This document shows, piece by piece, positions 36,337 to 44,671 of a DNA stretch of 46,723 bases. The notes under the pieces are model-generated. The model ran no database searches. It saw only the letters and a program-made list of their open reading frames with translations, and was not told the DNA's origin. The position numbers and the translations under genes were made by a program. The DNA comes from an uncultured Aquimarina sp. (GTDB taxonomy: Bacteria; Bacteroidota; Bacteroidia; Flavobacteriales; Flavobacteriaceae). Each line of letters opens with the position of its first letter. Positions within the stretch are counted from its first letter, which is position 1. The stretch spans positions 1 to 46,723 of the forward strand of contig CALFCI010000022.1 of assembly GCA_937951135.1 (NCBI GenBank), given 5' to 3'.

Positions 36337-36996
36337 TTAATGATTAAAAAAATGGAATACAGCAACGATAATAAATCCTAAAGGAATTACAATCGAAAAT
36401 GCTTTAGCAAACTTGGTTGCTGCTACAGAAAACTTATTATTGAACCCTACAGATTGAAAAGAGGAAGCAAACCCATGCCATAAGTGTAACCCAAGGAATA
36501 CAAAAGAAATGACATATAATAAAGTACGCACTGGACTTTCAAACTTGTGTGCTAATTCTCCGTAATATCGTGTAGCATCTTCTGGCAGGTGATTGATATA
36601 TTTGTATGCAATCTCTGGCACCCAGAAATCATAGAAATGCAATCCTAAAAATGCTAAAATCACCAATCCCGAAAGAATCATATTTCTAGACATCCAAGAA
36701 GCATTAGCGCCTCCATCATATTTTGCATATTTTACTGATCTTGCGCTTCTGTTTTTTAATTCTAAAATAAACCCCATAATGAAATGGAATACTACTCCAA
36801 AAATTAGTACTGGTTGTAATACAAATTGCACTACTGGATTCCTACCCATAAAATGAGAGATCTCATTAAATACTTCAGCACTAAAAAGCGAAGTAAAGTT
36901 AATGGTAAAATGTTGTAGCAAGAAGAACACTAAGAAAAGTCCTGACAATGCCATAGCAACTTTCCTTGCTATCGAAGAGGTTATCAATCCACCCAT
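36337..36996 (-). CDS. sdhC: Succinate dehydrogenase cytochrome b558 subunit
   Basis: A 219-aa membrane anchor with five predicted helices: [18 protein letters not shown], then [59 protein letters not shown] and [19 protein letters not shown]. Each helix carries a His (QHF, FHF, LHF, LHLWH, FHF), and four of these should bind two b-type hemes. This is the single-subunit diheme type of Bacteroidota and Bacillus, which reduces menaquinone. First gene of sdhCAB. Confidence 0.95.
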   Translation of the reverse strand: MGGLITSSIARKVAMALSGLFLVFFLLQHFTINFTSLFSAEVFNEISHFMGRNPVVQFVLQPVLIFGVVFHFIMGFILELKNRSARSVKYAKYDGGANASWMSRNMILSGLVILAFLGLHFYDFWVPEIAYKYINHLPEDATRYYGELAHKFESPVRTLLYVISFVFLGLHLWHGFASSFQSVGFNNKFSVAATKFAKAFSIVIPLGFIIVAVFHFFNH

Positions 36997-37026
36997 TATA
37001 TTATAACTATTTTATTATTTGTGTTA

Positions 37027-37058
37027 CAAAAGTAGGTCACAAGCATGGTATTGACAAA
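37027..37058 (-). promoter_or_regulatory. Promoter of the sdhCAB operon
   Basis: On the minus strand TTTG (37055-37058), 20 nt, then TACTTTTG (37027-37034): an almost perfect Bacteroidota promoter. The start point would be near 37020, 24 nt before the sdhC ATG. Confidence 0.75.
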
Positions 37059-37448
37059 CATTACAATTGCTTTATGTCCTTATTTAGAATGAATATAAGA
37101 AAAAATTGGCCTCTTTTTCTTTGCTACGAAAACGGTTGAAAATCAATACTTCAACTTAACATAGGAATAAAGGCAGTTTTTTATACATATCAAATTTTTA
37201 ACCCCTATACAGTACGAATACTTAATTTTTATACGTATTTCTACCTAAGTATTGATTTTCGTGATTTAGAGCTACTCAATTTGCATATCTCTGCTTGTTT
37301 TCAAACTTATTTTGAATTATCCTTCTAATTTCGAGAGCGCCACCTCATCTTTTCGATCTTTTATCATTCCATAAAATAAAGGTTCTATTGTGTTTTATTC
37401 GTAATCGAACTCCATTTTCTAAGTCAATACCCTGCTGCATACCCATAT
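37059..37448. other. 390-bp intergenic region between dinB and sdhC
   Basis: AT-rich. A 33-codon minus-strand frame (37345-37446) starts 3 nt after the dinB stop and could be a leftover or chance. No terminator for dinB and no RNA gene were recognised. Confidence 0.4.
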
Positions 37449-38546
37449 TCAAAAATCGAATTTCAATTGAATAATCTCTACTGCATCATTTTTTTTCTTC
37501 TTTTCCTTCCCCGTATTCAAGTTTGATAAGGAAATACCTAATAACCGAACCGAATTTTTCATTCGCTCTTGATACAACAATTCTTTAGCTGTTTCTAGTA
37601 ATATTGCTGCATTATGCACAAAATAGGGCAAGGTCTTACTTCGAGTTTGTAGGGTAAAATCACTGTATTTTATTTTTAAGGTTACCGTTCTGCCAGATAC
37701 TTTATTACGTTTCAATCGTCTTTCCAATTCTTCAGCAATACTTTGCAAACGTTCTACCATATAAATCTCTGAAGCAATATTTTCTCTAAAGGTTCGCTCT
37801 GCTGCCAATGACTTACGTTCACGATCGGGTTGTACAGGACTATTATGAATCCCACGAACTATAGCATAATAGTACCGCCCTGATTTTCCAAAATTTGTAC
37901 TCAAAAACGCCTCAGACTTCTCTTTAAGATCGGCACCTGTATAAATGCCCAATGCATACATTTTTTTTTTGGTCACCTTCCCTACCCCATAAAAACTCTT
38001 CACATCCAAACCTTCTAAAAACGGCAATACTTCTTCTGGGTTCACCGTTTTTTGCCCATTGGGTTTGTTGTAATCACTAGCTACCTTTGCAATAAACTTA
38101 TTGATCGATATCCCAGCAGAAGCGGTCAACCCGATCTCATCAAAAATACGCTGGCGAATTTCTTGGGCGATCAAACTCGCACTTGGGTTTCCTTTTTTAT
38201 TTTGGGTGACATCAAGATATGCCTCATCTAGCGACAAGGGTTCTACCAAATCGGTATAGTCATAAAATATTTTTCGAATTTGTACTGAAATTTCTTTATA
38301 GCGATCAAAACGTGGCGGTACAAATAGTAAGTCCGGACAATTGCGTTTGGCGGCCATTCCACTCATCGCAGAACGCACACCAAACTTACGTGCTTCATAA
38401 CTTGCAGCACTCACTACACCTCGTTTTTCACTACCCCCAACAGCCAAGGGTTTTCCTTTGAGTTCTGGATGATCCAACTGCTCAACCGAAGCATAAAAGG
38501 CATCCATATCTACATGGATTATTTTTCTATGGGGTGGAATGTTCAT
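37449..38546 (-). CDS. dinB: DNA polymerase IV (translesion, Y family)
   Basis: A 365-aa polymerase when started at MNIPPHRKIIHVDMDAFYAS (38546). A Met 16 codons earlier would add a stretch not seen in the family. It copies past damaged bases at replication forks. HVDMDAFYASVE carries the first catalytic Asp and the steric-gate region, and PLSLDEAYLDVT carries the other two acids. SAGISINKFIAKVASDYNKPNG is the fingers and thumb part, and a helix-hairpin-helix follows (FYGVGKVTKKKMYALGI). The end QLKFDF fits a sliding-clamp-binding motif. Length is normal. No LexA-type operator was seen upstream. Monocistronic. Confidence 0.94.
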   Translation of the reverse strand: MNIPPHRKIIHVDMDAFYASVEQLDHPELKGKPLAVGGSEKRGVVSAASYEARKFGVRSAMSGMAAKRNCPDLLFVPPRFDRYKEISVQIRKIFYDYTDLVEPLSLDEAYLDVTQNKKGNPSASLIAQEIRQRIFDEIGLTASAGISINKFIAKVASDYNKPNGQKTVNPEEVLPFLEGLDVKSFYGVGKVTKKKMYALGIYTGADLKEKSEAFLSTNFGKSGRYYYAIVRGIHNSPVQPDRERKSLAAERTFRENIASEIYMVERLQSIAEELERRLKRNKVSGRTVTLKIKYSDFTLQTRSKTLPYFVHNAAILLETAKELLYQERMKNSVRLLGISLSNLNTGKEKKKKNDAVEIIQLKFDF

Positions 38547-38570
38547 GTGTACTACAAAGATATATATTTT

Positions 38571-38726
38571 AGAAACAAGATCGCTGCGCTGCAAGAAACA
38601 AGAATCAGGAATCAGGAATCTTATTGTGGTTTCAGGTCTTGGGTATCAGGTGTTAACCTACTTCAAAATATTCACCTTACATTCTTTAACTCCATACCTT
38701 CTTAACTTCTTAACTTCTTAACTTCT
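38571..38726. repeat. Word-repeat intergenic region upstream of dinB
   Basis: AGAAACAAGA occurs on both sides of TCGCTGCGCTGC (38581-38592), followed by GAATCAG repeated three times with a slight change. TTCTTAAC is repeated in tandem at 38699-38722 with a half unit to 38726. The CGCTGCGCT core recurs in similar form near 41.2, 43.6 and 44.6 kb. Confidence 0.65.
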
Positions 38727-38784
38727 AAATTATATACTAGCATTTTTCATAAACTACTATCTTTACTTCCTAACTGTTATTGCT

Positions 38785-39240
38785 ATGATCGAAATTGAAC
38801 GTAAGTTTTTAGTCACCTCAACCCAATTCAAAACTGAAGCGGTTCGCAATACTCGTATTGTACAAGGGTACCTTAGTAGTGTCCCAGAGCGCACAGTTCG
38901 CGTACGAATTAGAGGCACTCAGGGGTTTTTAACCATTAAAGGAAAAAGCAATGATTCTGGCACTTCTCGATTTGAATGGGAAAAAGAAATTCCGATAACA
39001 GAAGCTGAAGCCTTACTTGGCTTATGTGAACCGGGCATCATCGAAAAAATTCGTTTTGAAATTCCTTCTGGCCAACATACTATTGAAGTGGATGAATTTT
39101 TTGGAAATCATACAGGGCTAATGATCGCAGAAATCGAACTTCAAGAAGAACAAGAATCCTTTTTAAAACCCGATTGGTTAGGTCAAGAAGTGACTGGAGA
39201 TGCACAGTATTACAATTCGCAATTGAGTAAAAAGGCATAA
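38785..39240 (+). CDS. CYTH domain protein (triphosphate tunnel metalloenzyme)
   Basis: A 151-aa single CYTH domain. The signature ExExK is at residues 3-7 (EIERK), next to the start. The charged strands that line the tunnel follow: RTVRVRIRG, FLTIKGKS, FEWEKEIP, IEKIRFEI, IEVDEFFG and IAEIELQ. Short single-domain members of this family hydrolyse inorganic tripolyphosphate or nucleotide triphosphates with a divalent metal, and adenylate cyclase activity is confined to some other members. All expected charged residues seem present. Monocistronic, with a -7-like TATCTTTA shortly upstream. Confidence 0.88.
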   Translation: MIEIERKFLVTSTQFKTEAVRNTRIVQGYLSSVPERTVRVRIRGTQGFLTIKGKSNDSGTSRFEWEKEIPITEAEALLGLCEPGIIEKIRFEIPSGQHTIEVDEFFGNHTGLMIAEIELQEEQESFLKPDWLGQEVTGDAQYYNSQLSKKA

Positions 39241-39445
39241 CCTACTTTGTGTATATTGTCAAAAAAAATAGCCATTTGTAAGAATTTATCACCTATTAAC
39301 TTGTCACTGATAACAAAAATATATACCTTGTTTAGTAACAGTGTATAAAAACATAGCGCTTTTTATAGACTACGTTGTATCTGTAATACTTATTTAGCAT
39401 AGTTTTTGATCCTATCAAAAAAACCAAAGTAATTTACATTAAAAG

Positions 39446-40660
39446 ATGGTGAACTTAAAAACAATTACAGTAGTAGTAGTAGTAGTAGGGATAGCATTAT
39501 GTAGTATTGGATGTAGCAATGATGACACTTCTTCTACGCCCCCTGTAGCAAATAACGTTGAAATACAAATAGGGGCAACAAAAGCTACGGGTAGTTATAC
39601 CTATTTTGACCAAGAAAGTAATGCCGAAGGCAATAGTAGCTTTACTTGGTACAGAGCAGATGATATCAATGGAACCAAACAAACAATAATTGAAAATGCT
39701 ACGGAAAGAGCATACACCTATACCCTATTTGATCATGGTAAATATCTTGCTTTTGAAGTCACCCCTACGCAAACAGACAATACCGCAGGAGCACCTATAA
39801 AATCTAGTTTTAAAGGAAGTATTACTGCTGGAGCGCTTTCTAAAGACAACATCACCTTATATACTGTTTCTGGTGCTACCATCACTAAAAAAATAGATTT
39901 CAATGTTGTTGAAGACTTAACATCATTACAAGAAAACACCCAAAAACACCAAGAACTTTGGGAACAGGTTTTGAAAGTAGTTCCCGAATCTTATCGTGCT
40001 AAGATTAATGAATTTATGATTTTTGCTGGTGATTTTGATACCACTTCAGAACTCAACGGAACACTGGGATATGTTTTTCCTACCAAAGAAGATCTCAGTA
40101 CTTGGCAATTTGGATTGGCTATAGATATCGCATATCTAAATTCTTTTGATGACCAAGAATCTGGTGTTAATGGAACTATAATCCATGAATTTGGACATAT
40201 TTTAACCTTAAATAACGATCAAGTTAATGCTACCATAAATAGTACAAATTGTACCACATATCATATTGATGAAGGCTGTAGCAAAAATAATTCTTATCTC
40301 TATGAATTTCATACTAATCATTGGGCAAGTATTGCAACCGATAATACGGCTCAGCAAAATTATAGTACCAATCCTAATAGCTATGTAAGTGAATATGCGG
40401 CAACAAATATTGCAGAAGATATGGCAGAAACTTTTAGGTTTTATGTATTATCTAGTATCCCTACTGATAACACTTTTATAAAAAATAAAAAAATAATCGA
40501 ACTCGATGGGCATCAACCGTTACAAAACTTACGTACTGCTATTCGTGAAGATATTGGAAACCCTTCACTTCTTGCAAGAAAAAGCAAGCCCAGTCGGTTA
40601 GGTAATTTTAGAGGTTGCGGAACGCATCGTATGATGAACAAATTAAAAAAACAGAAATGA
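39446..40660 (+). CDS. Lipoprotein with putative HExxH zinc-peptidase domain
   Basis: A 404-aa protein with a lipoprotein signal peptide (VVVVVVGIALCSIGC) whose core is coded by six GTA triplets in a row; slippage there would change only the Val count. Residues about 30-130 look like an Ig-like or adhesion segment (ASYTYFDQES-type strands). The C-terminal half has HEFGH at about 247-251 and AEDMAE at about 323, the layout of putative zinc-binding peptidases in Bacteroidota, in which the later Glu is the third metal ligand. It should be surface- or periplasm-anchored. Substrate unknown. Its stop codon overlaps the start of the next lipoprotein gene (ATGA), so the two are translationally coupled. 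Confidence 0.72.
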   Translation: MVNLKTITVVVVVVGIALCSIGCSNDDTSSTPPVANNVEIQIGATKATGSYTYFDQESNAEGNSSFTWYRADDINGTKQTIIENATERAYTYTLFDHGKYLAFEVTPTQTDNTAGAPIKSSFKGSITAGALSKDNITLYTVSGATITKKIDFNVVEDLTSLQENTQKHQELWEQVLKVVPESYRAKINEFMIFAGDFDTTSELNGTLGYVFPTKEDLSTWQFGLAIDIAYLNSFDDQESGVNGTIIHEFGHILTLNNDQVNATINSTNCTTYHIDEGCSKNNSYLYEFHTNHWASIATDNTAQQNYSTNPNSYVSEYAATNIAEDMAETFRFYVLSSIPTDNTFIKNKKIIELDGHQPLQNLRTAIREDIGNPSLLARKSKPSRLGNFRGCGTHRMMNKLKKQK

Positions 40661-41079
40661 AAACTATTATAGGAATTATCGTATTAACTATGATAACCAG
40701 TTGTGGGACTTCACAAAAAACAAATACTAAAACTCCTATTGTAAAAATTGAACGTACTCCTTGTCTTGGGCAATGTCCTGTATACACTTTAGAACTGTAT
40801 TCTAACAAAACCATTGCATACAATGGGGTGAAAAATGTAAATCGAAAAGGGAAAGAAACACTAACCTTATCTTCAAAAGCATACAACACCCTCATACAAC
40901 AACTGGAGGCACTCCCTTTTTCTGAGTATACCACTGAATATGGCAGAAAAATAAGAGACATTACCTTTATTTACGTCACTTACAACGGAAAAAAAGTTAG
41001 AATGACACAAGGAAAAGGACCAGAGCCTTTACAACAACTTATAAGTGATATTGAGCAACAATTTGATCTTTTAAAATAA
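40657..41079 (+). CDS. Small DUF6438-like lipoprotein
   Basis: A 140-aa protein if started at MKTIIGIIVLTMITSC (40657), which gives a lipoprotein signal with the lipobox ITSC; an ATG 42 nt upstream lies inside the previous gene and would bury the signal. The mature part starts with VKIERTPCLGQCPVYTLELY, the hallmark of DUF6438, with two Cys in a CxxxC spacing, and continues as a small beta-rich domain (KRKGKETLTLSSKAY-like, YVTYNGKKVRM). Function unknown. The ATGA overlap with the peptidase lipoprotein suggests they work together. Confidence 0.72.
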   Translation: MKTIIGIIVLTMITSCGTSQKTNTKTPIVKIERTPCLGQCPVYTLELYSNKTIAYNGVKNVNRKGKETLTLSSKAYNTLIQQLEALPFSEYTTEYGRKIRDITFIYVTYNGKKVRMTQGKGPEPLQQLISDIEQQFDLLK

Positions 41080-41265
41080 CATTTATTAACCTCTGCAAAG
41101 ACGCAAAAAAAGACACTGAAACCTATACTAAACTCGTACAAGTACTAAGGTTGAAATATTTTTTTGTCTTGATTCTTGATTCTAATAGCATAGCGATCTA
41201 ATCTCTAAATAGTGTACGAAGTATGATACTGATGTACTATAATCCTATCATTCTGACAATGAAAG
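41080..41265. repeat. Word-repeat intergenic region downstream of pbpC
   Basis: It contains CTTGATTCTTGATTC, AGCATAGCG (41187-41195, complement of the CGCTnnGCT core), TACGAAGTAT (41215-41224, whose complement occurs at 33464-33473) and related words. No gene. Confidence 0.55.
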
Positions 41266-43527
41266 TTATTTTATTTCAATCGTTCGTTTCAATTCATTTC
41301 CTTTTTCATCTACTACAGTAATTGTATGCATTCCGGGTTTGGGCAGTATTGCCATTTCATGAAATTGTACTGTTGTGCCTATAAATTTAGTGTCCAAATA
41401 CCAAAACACCCGTGTATCGGGATGGGTGTGTGCTATTTTAAAAATCACCTCGTTTACCTTCCCATCAAAACCTTTAGGCAGGTACATACTGCTATTCTTT
41501 TTTGGAAAAATAAAAGCGATGCTCCCTTGTCTTTCTGATGTACAATCGGATCGATATGGTGGTAATGGTGTGTATGTTGCGTTTTTATTTTTATAATAAT
41601 GGGCTTGTAATGGTGGCAACACAAACCAAGGCTGATGCACAATATTTGCTACTGACTCACAAGAAGAATTGACGCGATACGCTTTGGTCGCTTCCAAATG
41701 CACTAACTGATGATAGGGACACGGTCTCGTTTTTGTTCCTGCTATTGGAATATACTGTTGTTTTGTAGGACAATGCATGCCTGCTATATACCCACTTTTA
41801 CGGCATACCGTGGTCTCTACCAAATCATCATAAGGCGCAGGAAACCATGGTGCATTGGGTACTAATGAAAATACATCAAATAATACTGGTGCGGCGGCAT
41901 TAAGTCCCGTAAGTTCGGGTCGTCCTTCTCCATCGGCATTACCAATCCATACCCCTACTACATAATCAGCACTTGCTCCAATTGCCCACGCATCTCTATT
42001 TCCAAAACTTGTTCCTGTTTTCCAAGCAATCTGCCGCGAAGAATCATAAAACTCCCATGCTTCATCTCCTTGTGGACGATTGGCCTTTTTCAAAGCTTCA
42101 AAAGTAAGCCAAATGCTACCTGCGCCAAACACTGGTTTTTGAGCTGTCTTTTTACCAAAATCAACACTATTCTTTGCAAGTAGTATGGGTGCTGTAAACT
42201 CTTTTGTATAATACGCACTAGACGTCTGTTGATAATGGTTTAAAGTACCAGCAAAGCCTGCATAGGTTTTACATAAGTCCCAAAGATTACCCTCTGCACC
42301 CCCTAAAATCAAAGAAAGTCCATAATGATTGGCATTATATGTAATATCTTGAATTTGAAACACATTAATTTCATCTCTAAACCGTTGTAATCCATACTGT
42401 TGTAATAACCGTACCGCTGGAATATTTAAGGAACGTGCTAATGCGCGATTGGCGGGCACTGCACCGCTATAGGTTTCATTGAAATTTTCTGGAGCATATC
42501 CTGCAATTACCGTAGGCACATCAGATACTAGCTGTTCCGGCAACAGTTCTCCTTTATCCATCATTGCTGCATACAGTAGCGGTTTTAAGGTGCTTCCAGT
42601 ACTCCGCGGCGCTTTGATAATGTCTACATCCTTTTGATGTTCTGCATCAGTAGGGCTATTTCCGATATAACTCAATACTTCTCTAGTCTTTACATTCAGT
42701 ACCAAAACTGCCATATTATGTACTTCGTTCTGTTTTTGAATTTGATAATGGCGCGTCACGATGCGATTGACTTGTTGTTGAAGGCCCAAATCTATTGTCG
42801 TTTTTAAGCGTTCCCCTGTATGTTGTATGGCTAACCGATCTAGCACATGAGGAGCATATTGTGGCAGTGCATAAGGCTTTTGGGGTAAGGATTCACTAAT
42901 TGATAATTCGTATGTAAGGCTATCTATGGTTTCTTCTCTCAACAACGTTTGAAGCAGTCTATTTCGTTTCTCTAATAAACGCTGTTGTCGTTTCCCCGGA
43001 TAAATGAGTGCTGGGGCATTTGGCAATACTGCTAGTGTAGCGCTCTCTGCCCATGATAATTGATGTGCGGATACGCCAAAATAACGCCATGCTGCGATAT
43101 CAATCCCCACTACATTACCACCAAATGGGGCATAGGAAGTATATAATTTTAAGATATTTTCTTTAGTGGTACTCAACTCTAATCTAGTCGCTAAGATCAA
43201 TTCAATGCCCTTTTCAAAATAGGTGCGTTGTTGTCCTTTTCGTGCCAGCCGTATGACTTGTTGGGTTAATGTACTTCCACCACGCACTATCTTACCTGAA
43301 TTAATATTATCAATCAGTGCTTTCCCCATTGCCACAGGATTAAACCCAGGATGTCGATAAAATTGTTGATCTTCAAAAGCGATTATACATTCCTTAAACT
43401 TATCGGGTACACTATCAGTTTCTGGGAAACGCCATTGCCCATCTTTTGCAATTTTTGCTCCTAAAAGTACTCCGTCTCTCGTTTCTATTACTGTTGCTGT
43501 AGGATCACTAAACAAAGGCTTAGGCAA
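41266..43527 (-). CDS. pbpC: Penicillin-binding protein 1C (bifunctional peptidoglycan synthase)
   Basis: A 753-aa protein from the TTG at 43527. The N-terminal GT51 glycosyltransferase has EDQQFYRHPGFNPVA and RGGSTLTQQVIRL. The transpeptidase has STGSTLKP (catalytic SxxK) and KTGTSFGNRDAWAIG (KTG box). The end is the PBP1C-type C-terminal domain. The start is a problem: the frame stays open upstream to 43623 and encodes the expected membrane anchor (HPKRFLIGGVLLLWYYFC), but no ATG, GTG or TTG lies in that stretch. The TTG at 43527 would make a protein without an anchor. Start from ATA or ATC, or loss of the start by a repeat insertion, are possible. PbpC commonly pairs with alpha-2-macroglobulin, encoded 1.1 kb upstream. 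Confidence 0.88.
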   Translation of the reverse strand: MPKPLFSDPTATVIETRDGVLLGAKIAKDGQWRFPETDSVPDKFKECIIAFEDQQFYRHPGFNPVAMGKALIDNINSGKIVRGGSTLTQQVIRLARKGQQRTYFEKGIELILATRLELSTTKENILKLYTSYAPFGGNVVGIDIAAWRYFGVSAHQLSWAESATLAVLPNAPALIYPGKRQQRLLEKRNRLLQTLLREETIDSLTYELSISESLPQKPYALPQYAPHVLDRLAIQHTGERLKTTIDLGLQQQVNRIVTRHYQIQKQNEVHNMAVLVLNVKTREVLSYIGNSPTDAEHQKDVDIIKAPRSTGSTLKPLLYAAMMDKGELLPEQLVSDVPTVIAGYAPENFNETYSGAVPANRALARSLNIPAVRLLQQYGLQRFRDEINVFQIQDITYNANHYGLSLILGGAEGNLWDLCKTYAGFAGTLNHYQQTSSAYYTKEFTAPILLAKNSVDFGKKTAQKPVFGAGSIWLTFEALKKANRPQGDEAWEFYDSSRQIAWKTGTSFGNRDAWAIGASADYVVGVWIGNADGEGRPELTGLNAAAPVLFDVFSLVPNAPWFPAPYDDLVETTVCRKSGYIAGMHCPTKQQYIPIAGTKTRPCPYHQLVHLEATKAYRVNSSCESVANIVHQPWFVLPPLQAHYYKNKNATYTPLPPYRSDCTSERQGSIAFIFPKKNSSMYLPKGFDGKVNEVIFKIAHTHPDTRVFWYLDTKFIGTTVQFHEMAILPKPGMHTITVVDEKGNELKRTIEIK

Positions 43528-43593
43528 ACAGAAATAATACCATAATAGTAATACGCCTCCTATAAGAAAACGTTTGGGGTGGGATGTTATGTA

Positions 43594-43700
43594 AGGTAGT
43601 ATTAAGATATTAGTATTGAGTATTTAGACTATTAGACCGCTTTGCTACTAGATACTAGATCGCTACGCTGTTAGATGTTAGAAGACTAATACAGTTTAAA
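43594..43700. repeat. Word-repeat region at the 5' end of pbpC
   Basis: Short words such as TTAGTATT, ACTAGAT and GTTAGA alternate around CGCTTTGCT (43638-43646) and CGCTACGCT (43661-43669). The block reaches into the open frame before pbpC and may have replaced its original start. Confidence 0.6.
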
Positions 43701-43733
43701 ATGCAATTTAGTCTTAGCTCTAGACTCTTCTGC

Positions 43734-44027
43734 TCAAATCAATACAGGCTGATAGTGCTGTACGATTGGAAATGGATCATAAAAATGATGTAATAATGCT
43801 TTCCATTCTTGATACTCTGGAGACTTGCGAAATCCTATTTCATGATCTTCAATGGTTTCCCATTCTACAAGTAAGAGGTATTTATAATCTTCTTCCATGC
43901 ATTTTGATACACTGTGTCGAATATATCCTTTCATAGCTGAGATAATGGTTTGCGCTTTCTGAAACGTTTTTTCAAACGTATCCGCTTCTTCTGGTTTAAT
44001 GTGTAAAACGGCGTGTTCTAAGATCAT
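43734..44027 (-). CDS. Antibiotic-biosynthesis-monooxygenase-type small protein
   Basis: A 97-aa protein of the ABM dimeric alpha/beta-barrel fold: MILEHAVLHIKPEEADTFEKTF starts the first strand and helix, GYIRHSVSKCMEEDYKYLLLVEWET is the central hairpin, and YQEWKALLHHFYDPFP closes it. Members range from quinone monooxygenases to heme-degrading enzymes and proteins of no known activity, so no substrate can be named. It lies between pbpC and the alpha-2-macroglobulin gene, same strand. Confidence 0.78.
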   Translation of the reverse strand: MILEHAVLHIKPEEADTFEKTFQKAQTIISAMKGYIRHSVSKCMEEDYKYLLLVEWETIEDHEIGFRKSPEYQEWKALLHHFYDPFPIVQHYQPVLI

Positions 44028-44095
44028 TTTATAATGCGGTAATTAAAATAGTAATGTATAATGTCTTTTCACAGAATGACACTTCCCTTAAGTCA

Positions 44096-44446
44096 TCAAT
44101 ACCCATATAGCCTAAAACTTTGTACAAGCTCACTAAAAGGAATACAAAAAAGAAGACCAATCAAAACCCATATTAAAATACTACTCCAAATAGACTTCAC
44201 TTTATTTGAAGATAATCGAAGGGTTGCAACTTCCATTTTTGTGCTTTTTTCTTGCATTAAAATATTGGGAACTTGATATATTGGAAATGCCTGTGCTATA
44301 CGAGTGTTTTCTTCTTTTTTTATAAATCGAGAGCTCAACTTGTATATTCCGATAGGAAAAAGAATTAAAAAAACGAAACAAATTATTACTTCTAATATGC
44401 CTATCGATGGAGGTAAATAATATCCTCCTATATTAAGTATCATCAT
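44096..44446 (-). CDS. Hypothetical two-helix membrane protein
   Basis: A 116-aa protein with two hydrophobic segments, about residues 16-36 (IGILEVIICFVFLILFPIGIY) and 85-105 (SIWSSILIWVLIGLLFCIPF), joined by a polar loop of about 50 residues. No family recognised. It is upstream of the ABM gene on the same strand, with a 68-bp gap. Real but unassigned; start at either of the two first Met codons. Confidence 0.55.
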   Translation of the reverse strand: MMILNIGGYYLPPSIGILEVIICFVFLILFPIGIYKLSSRFIKKEENTRIAQAFPIYQVPNILMQEKSTKMEVATLRLSSNKVKSIWSSILIWVLIGLLFCIPFSELVQSFRLYGY

Positions 44447-44523
44447 ATTTTTATTTAATATTAATTAAAAAATTTCATTACTTGCTATTGTTTAAACTAA
44501 TAATACACACACATAAAAACAAT

Positions 44524-44569
44524 AAGTCAACTACCTCGGAGCATTAAACTCCACAATGTGAATTAAAAA
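44524..44569. repeat. Dispersed intergenic repeat, copy C
   Basis: AAGTCAACTACCTCGGAGCA is joined directly to TTAAACTCC and ACAATGTGAATTAAA (one change from copies A and B). GAGCCTAGAA follows at 44591-44600, a word found in the middle of copy B. Just beyond, AGCGCAGCG (44642-44650) is another CGCTnnGCT core. Confidence 0.75.
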
Positions 44570-44671
44570 CTCTCTTGAATCTGCACTAGCGAGCCTAGAA
44601 CATAAATAATTTAGTTATAAACATAGTATTCTTTCCGTCTTAGCGCAGCGTCATCTTGTCTCTTGATTCAA

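Noticed and set aside
37345-37446. 33-codon frame right after dinB
   Set aside because: It follows the dinB stop closely, but no similarity or conserved pattern supports it.
39467-39490. GTA triplet run in the signal peptide of the HEFGH lipoprotein as a phase-variation switch
   Set aside because: A triplet unit does not shift the frame; gain or loss changes only the number of Val residues.
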